Part shown: positions 6,900-12,381 of the stretch, one piece after another
How the letters are laid out: the number at the start of each line of letters is the position of its first letter
How positions within the stretch are numbered: position 1 is the stretch's first letter
NCBI GenBank assembly: GCA_002371785.1
Contig: DFGU01000099.1
Location: 12,955-26,626 of the forward strand
Direction: 5' to 3'
DNA: 13,672 bases
Source: Bacteroidales bacterium UBA3742
Lineage (GTDB): Bacteria > Bacteroidota > Bacteroidia > Bacteroidales > Paludibacteraceae
Made by a program: the position numbers and the translations under genes
Notes under the pieces: model-generated
What the model saw: the letters and a program-made list of their open reading frames with translations, nothing else
Database searches by the model: none
Told to the model about the DNA's origin: nothing

Positions 6900-8227
6900 T
6901 GGATATGAGACGTAAGTATGCTATATTACTGCTGCTACCGGTGCTGCTGACCGCCTGCAAGTTCGGGCGGGAGGAGTCGGTGGACTTCACCCAGATCACC
7001 GGACTGGACTCGACGATGTTTCGCGTAGTGGCACAGCACGAAGTAGATCTGGAGAACGGTTTTCCGATGAACTGCTACCTGCCGGACGGCATGCGTATCA
7101 ACGAGTACGAAGAACAGGCGGAGGAAGCCAATATGGGTCCGCGCAAGACCAGCTCGGTGACCGGTGCAGCCATCGTGCAGAGCCTGCTGGACTGGGGAAA
7201 CGGCAAGAAAGTGATTGAGGTGGTAGGTACGTATCCCAGTATCGACCAACTCGGCAACGACGTGACCCTGTCCGGAAAGGTGATGCTGCCCGTCGGACGA
7301 CGTCCGAAGCGTATGATATTGGTGAGCCACTACACCGTAGGCAGCAATATGGAAGCACCCAGCAACGCGTTCTCGCTGGAGGGCGTGCTGGTGAAAATGG
7401 GATACGGACTGGTGATCCCGGACTATCTGGGTTATGGTGTGACGGTAGATAAGATACATCCGTACCTGGTGATGGATATAACGGCACTGAATGTGATCGA
7501 TATGTGGCTGGCTGTTCGTCCGTGGCTCAAAGCCGTGGGTATGGAGCCCGAGCAGGAGGATATCAACCTGATGGGCTACTCGCAAGGCGGTGCTACGACG
7601 ATGGCCGTACTGCGTATGATCGAGTTGGCGTTCAGCAATCCGAAGCACAAGGAGTACATACCGGTTCACCGCGTGTTTGCCGGGGGCGGTCCGTATGACG
7701 TGAAGGCGACGTACGAGCGTTTTGTGACGACCGACACGGCCGGCTATCCCGTAGCCGTACCGCTGGTGCTGCAAGGCATGATCGAGGGCTATGGCATCGA
7801 CGTGAAGATGGAAGATATGGTACAACCGTGGCTATGTGAGAAAATCGACGACTGGATCAACTCCAAGCGCTATACGACCGGCCAGATCAACAGTTTTATC
7901 AAGACACGTCGTACGCACGACCTGCTGACGCCGGAGGCCATGCAACAGAGTTCGGAGAAGGTGGCTGAGCTGTACAAGGCCATGACCGACAACTCGATCA
8001 TCTCCTATGATTGGCAGCCCGAAGCGCCGATATACCTGATGCACTCGATAGACGATGAGACGGTGCCCTATACGAATGCGGTGAACGCGAAGAACAAATG
8101 GCGGAATGCGAATATAGAGTATAACTTCGGTCACTATGGCACGCACGTACGCACGTGTCTGCGATTTATCTACTCGGTGCAGACCCTGCTAGAGCAGGAA
8201 GAGAAAGAAAGGGGGCAGTATGAATAA
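6899..8227 (+). CDS. Alpha/beta-hydrolase family lipoprotein (lipase/esterase or peptidase-like)
   Basis: A protein of about 442 residues from the ATG at 6899, which overlaps the preceding TGA by one base (TGATG). A TTG at 6896 and an ATG at 6905 are in frame; the last would shorten the N-terminus slightly. A signal peptide ends in the lipobox LTAC (C20), predicting lipid anchoring. The hydrolase core begins near RMILVSHYTVGS (138-149). The nucleophile elbow is GYSQG with S228, the acid is probably D385 or D386 in HSIDDETVPY, and the base is H412 or H416 in FGHYGTH. The fold fits secreted lipase-like or cutinase-like hydrolases of Bacteroidota; the substrate cannot be inferred. Residues 20-130 form a lineage-specific N-terminal part without a recognisable domain. 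Its 3' end overlaps the next gene by 8 nt, so it is part of the same transcript. Confidence 0.82.
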   Translation: MDMRRKYAILLLLPVLLTACKFGREESVDFTQITGLDSTMFRVVAQHEVDLENGFPMNCYLPDGMRINEYEEQAEEANMGPRKTSSVTGAAIVQSLLDWGNGKKVIEVVGTYPSIDQLGNDVTLSGKVMLPVGRRPKRMILVSHYTVGSNMEAPSNAFSLEGVLVKMGYGLVIPDYLGYGVTVDKIHPYLVMDITALNVIDMWLAVRPWLKAVGMEPEQEDINLMGYSQGGATTMAVLRMIELAFSNPKHKEYIPVHRVFAGGGPYDVKATYERFVTTDTAGYPVAVPLVLQGMIEGYGIDVKMEDMVQPWLCEKIDDWINSKRYTTGQINSFIKTRRTHDLLTPEAMQQSSEKVAELYKAMTDNSIISYDWQPEAPIYLMHSIDDETVPYTNAVNAKNKWRNANIEYNFGHYGTHVRTCLRFIYSVQTLLEQEEKERGQYE

Positions 8228-9152
8228 ATTATATTTCTGCCTGCTGGCGATGGTGCTGGTGGGACTGACGGGCTGTGAGCCGCTGCCTACGTATGAGGTG
8301 AATGATGTGCATATCACGTCCCAGACGCGTATCATCTCGTCCGGCTTTATTGAGCAGGTCTTCACGACCGACCGCGATGCGTATTACCTGATTGGTATCG
8401 AACAGGTACAAGAGGGGTATGACCCCACCAAGCCGGAACTGCAGAAGCCCTTTATGACCCTGGAACTGGACTCGGCGCATCAGGAGTACCTGGATTGGCG
8501 TCGTGAGTTGCTGCGCCAGGGTGAGTTTACGATTGCTTCGTTTGCGAGTCATAGTCTGCAATATGGCGAGACCGACTATTTCTTCACGGGACTGAAACGG
8601 AATACGGACTACTGGATATATGCCTTTGTGGTGGATCCGGAGAAGATGGTGCCGAAGGGCAAACTGAATCTGGTGAAAGTAACAACTACAGAGAATAGCA
8701 CCGTGGATGTGCACTTTGAGTACCGCATCATGGACGACTGGGACTATATCTATCCTATGGATTCTACGGGCGCCATGGTCACCCATTATCCGTACGTCAT
8801 GGAGACGGTGGATAGCCTGGATATCGTAGCCTCGGGAGCCTACTGTCCGCAGTACTATTTCAGCGACCGGCAGGCCTACTGGACCGCCAATCCGGATTCT
8901 GCTCATCTGCTATATGGCGTGTATGCCCGTCAGAATATCGAGGTGGACGATGCAAACGAGCAGGAATTGTTCGAAGAATTAGACAACAACTGCTTTAGCA
9001 TCGGCCACACCTACTATACCTTCATCTGCGGATTCGACGACGGCTACTTCCACCCCACGATTTATAAGTTCCGGTGGGATGGAGGCAAGATGAAATACTA
9101 TTTCAACGGTAAAGACGGAACGAATCTGTTCGACTATATCGATCGCTGGTAG
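8220..9152 (+). CDS. Lipoprotein of unknown function, possible fibronectin III-like region
   Basis: A 310-residue predicted lipoprotein: MNKL, a hydrophobic core, and the lipobox LTGC (C19) followed by EPLPTYE. I do not recognise the family. Residues about 30-160 contain the pattern LKRNTDYWIYAFVVD then VKVTTTEN (150-159), the spacing seen at the end of fibronectin type III-like domains in Bacteroidota surface lipoproteins. A second beta-rich, aromatic part follows (160-310) and ends in FDYIDRW. The start at 8220 lies inside the previous gene and is preceded by a G-rich AAAGGGGG at a distance fitting a ribosome-binding site, unusual in this phylum. The last 19 bases overlap the convergent rhomboid gene. 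It is the last gene of the run beginning at clpP. Its role may be adhesion or polysaccharide handling, but that is a guess. Confidence 0.78.
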   Translation: MNKLYFCLLAMVLVGLTGCEPLPTYEVNDVHITSQTRIISSGFIEQVFTTDRDAYYLIGIEQVQEGYDPTKPELQKPFMTLELDSAHQEYLDWRRELLRQGEFTIASFASHSLQYGETDYFFTGLKRNTDYWIYAFVVDPEKMVPKGKLNLVKVTTTENSTVDVHFEYRIMDDWDYIYPMDSTGAMVTHYPYVMETVDSLDIVASGAYCPQYYFSDRQAYWTANPDSAHLLYGVYARQNIEVDDANEQELFEELDNNCFSIGHTYYTFICGFDDGYFHPTIYKFRWDGGKMKYYFNGKDGTNLFDYIDRW

Positions 9153-9853
9153 TGATAGTCACTCCAGCGGTCGTTATCCCGATCGTCATCGTGTCCCCGC
9201 AAACGGCTCCAGAAAGCTTTCACTTTCTGTTCTCCATAGCGCCAGTAGAGCAATACGAGCGCTCCGAACACCATGCCACCAAGGTGGGCGAAGTGGGCTA
9301 CATGGTCGGCCGAGAATCCGATCATGGATCCAAGACCTGCAAACAACTCGATGACCGCATATATTATAACAAGGACACGCGCGCGTATAGGGATAGGGAT
9401 AAACAGGATAAACATCCGCACGTCGGGGAACAACCATCCAAAGGCCAGCAGGATACCGAATACGGCACCCGAAGCACCGATGGTCAATACATTTTCAGCC
9501 CATATCGGATGAATCATTTGCGCGCTGAACATACCCATCCATACCAACTCTTGTGCGAGGGCAGCGCCTAGACCGCAGATGAGGTAATATATGAGGAACT
9601 TCTTCTCGCCCCACTCACGCTCCAATACGGGTGCAAACATCAGCACGGCGAACATGTTGAAGAATATATGATTAAAATCGGCATGCAGAAACATGTAGGT
9701 CAACGGTTGCCAAATATGGAAACTATTGGCGGTCCAATAATGGAGCCCCAACAAGTTGTCCAGGTCTAATCCAAAAGGATGGATCGCACTAATCAGCCAT
9801 GCGATAAGATTGAGCAATAATAAATTGCGCGTAATAGTCGGTAAACTTCTCAT
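9134..9853 (-). CDS. Rhomboid family intramembrane serine protease
   Basis: A 239-residue inner-membrane protease with about six transmembrane segments that cuts other membrane proteins within the bilayer. The catalytic serine is S128 in IGASGAVFG, and the partner histidine is H190 in AHLGGMVFG, matching the HxxGxxxG pattern. The H62xxxN66 motif (HIFFN) after TYMFLHADFN fits the oxyanion-stabilising pair of GlpG-type rhomboids. The C-terminus is short, hydrophilic and charged (RGHDDDRDNDRW). The N-terminus MRSLPTITRNLLLLN is the usual Bacteroidota form, which supports the start at 9853. The gene is divergent from HU and convergent with the lipoprotein gene, overlapping its end by 19 bp. A -7 box lies only 7 nt upstream of the start codon, so the mRNA may have almost no leader. 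Its substrate is unknown. Confidence 0.93.
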   Translation of the reverse strand: MRSLPTITRNLLLLNLIAWLISAIHPFGLDLDNLLGLHYWTANSFHIWQPLTYMFLHADFNHIFFNMFAVLMFAPVLEREWGEKKFLIYYLICGLGAALAQELVWMGMFSAQMIHPIWAENVLTIGASGAVFGILLAFGWLFPDVRMFILFIPIPIRARVLVIIYAVIELFAGLGSMIGFSADHVAHFAHLGGMVFGALVLLYWRYGEQKVKAFWSRLRGHDDDRDNDRWSDYHYQRSI

Positions 9854-9860
9854 AACGGGT

Positions 9861-9899
9861 GCAAAAGTACTAATTTTTCTTGATATTTCCCTACAAAAA
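9861..9899 (-). promoter_or_regulatory. Putative rhomboid promoter (Bacteroidota type)
   Basis: On the minus strand TACTTTTGC (9869-9861) matches the -7 consensus TAnnTTTG. A TTTTTG lies upstream at 9899-9894, with a spacer of 24 bp rather than the usual 19-21, so the distal box is doubtful. The start codon is at 9853-9851. Confidence 0.5.
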
Positions 9900-9960
9900 G
9901 CGTGCTTTTTCGCAAAAAATGCCCAAATTGGCAGAAAAAACGCATTTTTTTTACATTTTT
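9895..9960. other. Helically phased A/T tracts (probable intrinsically curved DNA)
   Basis: Seven A or T tracts occur at 9895-9899, 9906-9910, 9914-9919, 9925-9929 (AAATT), 9935-9940, 9945-9952 and 9956-9960. Their centres are spaced about 11, 8.5, 10.5, 10.5, 11 and 9.5 bp apart, close to one helical turn. They sit just upstream of the HU -33 region and behind the rhomboid promoter. Such phasing is known to bend DNA and could act as an UP-like element or a binding platform. Confidence 0.55.
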
Positions 9961-9961
9961 C

Positions 9962-9993
9962 TTGGTCGTATCAACTTTTTGTCGTATCTTTGC
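9962..9993 (+). promoter_or_regulatory. HU promoter (Bacteroidota sigma-70 type)
   Basis: TATCTTTGC at 9985-9993 is a full match to the -7 consensus TAnnTTTG. TTG at 9962-9964, 20 bp upstream, fits the -33 element. Transcription would begin near 10000, giving a leader of about 70 nt that contains a 16-bp palindrome. Confidence 0.75.
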
Positions 9994-10028
9994 ACTTGCA
10001 AACGCGGATTTCGGTTCGTCAAGCATAG

Positions 10029-10044
10029 AATTAAACGTTTAATT
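10029..10044. promoter_or_regulatory. Perfect 16-bp palindrome in the HU leader
   Basis: AATTAAACGTTTAATT is a perfect inverted repeat, about 30 nt after the predicted transcription start and 24 nt before the HU start codon. It could be an operator for a dimeric regulator or a short leader hairpin. Its position downstream of the promoter would suit repression or control of translation. Confidence 0.4.
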
Positions 10045-10067
10045 AATTATTTTAAATTAGTTTTAGT

Positions 10068-10331
10068 ATGAATAAAACTGGACTCGTTGAAGCAGTAGCA
10101 CTGAAGGCTAATGTTTCGAAGGCAGAGGCTGCTAAGGTTGTTGACGCAGCTATCGAGGCTATTGTAGAAGGCCTGAAGAAGGATGGTAAAGTAGAAGTGA
10201 TTGGTTTCGCTTCGCTGAAGGTTGCTGAGCGCGGTGAGCGCAAGGGTATCAACCCGCTGACCAAGGCAGCTATCGTTATCCCTGCTAAGAAGGTTGTTAA
10301 GTTCAAAGCTGGTTCGAAACTCGCTCTCTAA
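10068..10331 (+). CDS. HU family nucleoid-associated DNA-binding protein
   Basis: An 87-residue HU/IHF-type protein that dimerises, bends DNA and compacts the nucleoid. The N-terminal helices (NKTGLVEAVALKANVSKAEA) are followed by the saddle and the DNA-binding arm. The signature runs from GFASLKVAERGERKG (46-60) through INPLT to VKFKAGSKL; P63 in INPLT corresponds to the proline that intercalates into the minor groove. Length is slightly under the usual 90 residues because the C-terminal tail ends at KLAL. Strong codon bias to gct, gtt, ggt and aag fits very high expression, in line with its good promoter and strong terminator. It is monocistronic by these signals. HU next to a rhomboid gene is, from memory, a recurring neighbourhood in Bacteroidales. 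Whether it is alpha- or beta-like cannot be told. Confidence 0.95.
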   Translation: MNKTGLVEAVALKANVSKAEAAKVVDAAIEAIVEGLKKDGKVEVIGFASLKVAERGERKGINPLTKAAIVIPAKKVVKFKAGSKLAL

Positions 10332-10348
10332 TTATTACAACTGCGTAT

Positions 10349-10380
10349 AAACGAGTTGCTCATTCGGGCAACTCGTTTTT
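10349..10380 (+). terminator. Intrinsic terminator after HU
   Basis: AAACGAGTTGC (10349-10359) pairs perfectly with GCAACTCGTTT (10368-10378) over 11 bp, with an 8-nt loop and a run of five T. It lies 17 nt after the HU stop codon and separates HU from adk. Confidence 0.9.
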
Positions 10381-10449
10381 GCGTGGAAACTTGCGCGCCT
10401 GCGTTGCGCGTAAAAGAAAAAGGTATTAGTTTATATTTAAGGTCGAAAT

Positions 10450-11028
10450 ATGTTGAATATCATTCTTTGCGGTGCTCCCGGTAGTGGTAAGGGAACGCAA
10501 TCGCAATATATCATGGAGAAATTCGGTCTGCAACACCTCTCTACCGGTGATGTGCTGCGTGCCGAAATTGCAAGTGGCAGCAAACTGGGCGTACAAATCG
10601 ATGCCCTCATCTCGCGTGGCAATCTGGTGCCCGACGATATGATGTACGGCGTGATTGATAATTATCTGCGCAACTTGCCCAAAGACTGCAAGGGCATCAT
10701 CCTGGATGGCTATCCCCGTACGGTGCCTCAGGCCGAGTCGCTGACCGAGCTGCTGAAAAAATACAAGATGGATGCCATCATGATAGATCTGCTCGTAGAT
10801 GAGCAACTGCTGATCCAGCGCCTCATCGAGCGTGGCAAGGTGAGCGGTCGTGCTGACGACAATCTGAATACGATACGTCATCGCATCGCCGTATATCACA
10901 ATCAGACGGAGCCTATCGCTCATTATTACCTGCACCACGGCAACTACTGCCCGGTGAACGGTAATCATAGCGTAGAGGATGTGTTCCTGCAGATTGAAGG
11001 CATCATCAAGCGCGAAACCAAGAAATAA
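10450..11028 (+). CDS. adk: Adenylate kinase (short-lid form)
   Basis: A 192-residue cytoplasmic kinase that interconverts ATP + AMP and 2 ADP. The P-loop is GAPGSGKGT (8-16), the AMP-site segment STGDVLR is at 31-37, and DGYPRT (86-91) followed by Q94 is the second AMP-binding motif, with Y88 where F is more usual. The LID is the short, zinc-free type (RGKVSGRADDN, 128-138), which explains the length compared with about 214 residues in E. coli. The start is ATG 10450. The upstream gap after the HU terminator has TATATTTAA at 10432-10440, one base off the -7 consensus, so a weak promoter is possible but the distal box is not convincing. obgE follows after 19 nt, an arrangement common in Bacteroidota, and the two are probably one transcript. 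Confidence 0.97.
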   Translation: MLNIILCGAPGSGKGTQSQYIMEKFGLQHLSTGDVLRAEIASGSKLGVQIDALISRGNLVPDDMMYGVIDNYLRNLPKDCKGIILDGYPRTVPQAESLTELLKKYKMDAIMIDLLVDEQLLIQRLIERGKVSGRADDNLNTIRHRIAVYHNQTEPIAHYYLHHGNYCPVNGNHSVEDVFLQIEGIIKRETKK

Positions 11029-11047
11029 AAGTAACACGTACTCACTT

Positions 11048-12226
11048 ATGGCAAGCAATTTCATAGACTACGTTAAGATCTACTGCCGCTCCGGTAAGGG
11101 AGGTGCAGGCAGTATGCATTTCCATCGTGCCAAATACCTGCCGAAAGGTGGCCCGGACGGTGGCGATGGTGGTCGTGGAGGCAGTATCATCCTGCACGGC
11201 AACCGCAATCTATGGACGTTGCTTCACCTGAAGTATCAAAAGCATATCATGGCCACCGATGGCGGACGTGGCGGCGAGAGTCGCTCGTCCGGCAAGGATG
11301 GCGAGGATAGGATTATCGAAGTGCCATGCGGCACGGTGGCCTATGACGGCGATACGGGCGAGTGGCTATGCGAGGTGAAGGAGCACGATGAGCGCATCGT
11401 GTTGCTTCGTGGCGGCAAGGGCGGACTAGGTAACTGGAATTTCCGTACGGCCACCAACCAGGCACCACGTTATGCCCAGCCGGGCGAGCCCTGTCAAGAA
11501 AGGAACGTCATCCTGCAACTGAAAGTGCTGGCCGATGTGGGTCTGGTAGGTTTCCCGAATGCGGGCAAATCGACCCTGCTGAGCGTGGTCTCGGCTGCCA
11601 AGCCCGAGATAGCCGACTATCCCTTTACGACACTGACGCCCCAACTGGGCATCGTGAAATATCGCGACGAGCGGTCGTTCTGCATGGCCGATATTCCCGG
11701 TATCATCGAGGGAGCGAGTGAAGGCAAGGGACTTGGACTCCGGTTCTTGCGTCACATCGAACGCAATGCCGTACTGCTGTTCTTGGTGCCGGCTGCTACG
11801 CCGGATATCGTGGGCGAGTACAATATCCTGCTCTCCGAGTTGGAAAAGTACAATCCGGAGCTGCTGACCAAGGCACGCATACTGGCCGTGTCAAAATGCG
11901 ACCTGCCACCGTATAACGAAGAGGGTGAAATCTTGCCGATTCCATCCGCAAAAGAAATCTCGGATCAGATCGGTATCCCCGTCGTACATATCGCCTCCTA
12001 CACAGGCATGGGATTGGACGAACTGAAGGACATGATCTGGACCGAACTCAATAAGGAGCAGAATCAGGTCATCGAGATCTCGCATGCGCCGATCGAGATC
12101 AACCAGATCGAGCGCGATGAGCCTCAAGCACAGGACGATGAGGACGAAGAGGGCACCATCTACCTCAACGAGGTGGAGGAAGAGTGGGACCTCACGAAGT
12201 ACAAAGGCATCGGATGGGATGAGTGA
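11048..12226 (+). CDS. obgE: Obg-family GTPase (CgtA/ObgE)
   Basis: A 392-residue GTPase involved in late assembly of the 50S ribosomal subunit and in stress signalling. The glycine-rich Obg domain occupies about 1-160 (SGKGGAGSMHFHRAKYLPKG, then GGDGGRGG and RGGKGGLGN). The G domain has G1 GFPNAGKS (168-175), G2 around YPFTTLTP (191-198), G3 DIPG (215-218) and G4 SKCD (282-285). G4 has serine in place of the usual asparagine; a T/S form is, from memory, common in Bacteroidota Obg. The C-terminal tail is acidic (DDEDEEG, EVEEEWD). The frame is open upstream to 10979, but the ATG at 11048 gives the canonical MASNFIDYVKIY start and does not overlap adk. A hairpin-repeat array begins 3 nt after its stop codon. 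Confidence 0.96.
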   Translation: MASNFIDYVKIYCRSGKGGAGSMHFHRAKYLPKGGPDGGDGGRGGSIILHGNRNLWTLLHLKYQKHIMATDGGRGGESRSSGKDGEDRIIEVPCGTVAYDGDTGEWLCEVKEHDERIVLLRGGKGGLGNWNFRTATNQAPRYAQPGEPCQERNVILQLKVLADVGLVGFPNAGKSTLLSVVSAAKPEIADYPFTTLTPQLGIVKYRDERSFCMADIPGIIEGASEGKGLGLRFLRHIERNAVLLFLVPAATPDIVGEYNILLSELEKYNPELLTKARILAVSKCDLPPYNEEGEILPIPSAKEISDQIGIPVVHIASYTGMGLDELKDMIWTELNKEQNQVIEISHAPIEINQIERDEPQAQDDEDEEGTIYLNEVEEEWDLTKYKGIGWDE

Positions 12227-12228
12227 TA

Positions 12229-12368
12229 GTCACAAAGTGACGTTAAAAGGTTTGGAAGTCACTACGTGACGTTAAATGGTAGGATGGTGGCTATGCCACG
12301 TTAATATGCAGCATGAACCTATTAACGTTTTTGGAAAAACCATATTAACTAATTAACGTGCGAAGCAC
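12229..12368 (+). repeat. Hairpin-repeat array without ORF: three direct and two inverted units
   Basis: Three units start at 12229, 12258 and 12287, an exact 29-bp period. Each has a 5-bp stem with a 3-nt loop, then GTTAA, then an 11-nt spacer. The hairpins are GTCAC-AAA-GTGAC, GTCAC-TAC-GTGAC and GTGGC-TAT-GCCAC. Two inverted units follow: TTAAC (12322-12326) before GTTTTTGGAAAAAC (12327-12340), and TTAAC (12353-12357) before GTGC-GAA-GCAC (12358-12368). At the centre CGTTAATA (12299-12306) pairs perfectly with TATTAACG (12320-12327), around the small palindrome ATGCAGCAT. The layout mirrors the element at 226-770 but lacks the four-helix-bundle gene. It fills nearly the whole gap between obgE and the ClC gene. 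A simple terminator is not excluded. Confidence 0.75.
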
Positions 12369-12381
12369 CAATTATGATAGG

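Noticed and set aside
10391..10410. Repeated TTGCGCG (10391-10397 and 10404-10410) with a possible 5-bp hairpin after the HU terminator.
   Set aside because: It is short, single, without the constant tail of the hairpin-repeat units, and may be chance or terminator debris.
10979..11047. Upstream extension of the Obg reading frame into adk.
   Set aside because: The extra residues have no Obg similarity; the canonical N-terminus begins at the ATG at 11048.
12229..12304. A CRISPR array, because units repeat every 29 bp.
   Set aside because: The repeated part is only about 18 bp, the spacers are 11 bp and similar to each other, the hairpin stems vary, units occur in both orientations, and no cas gene is near.
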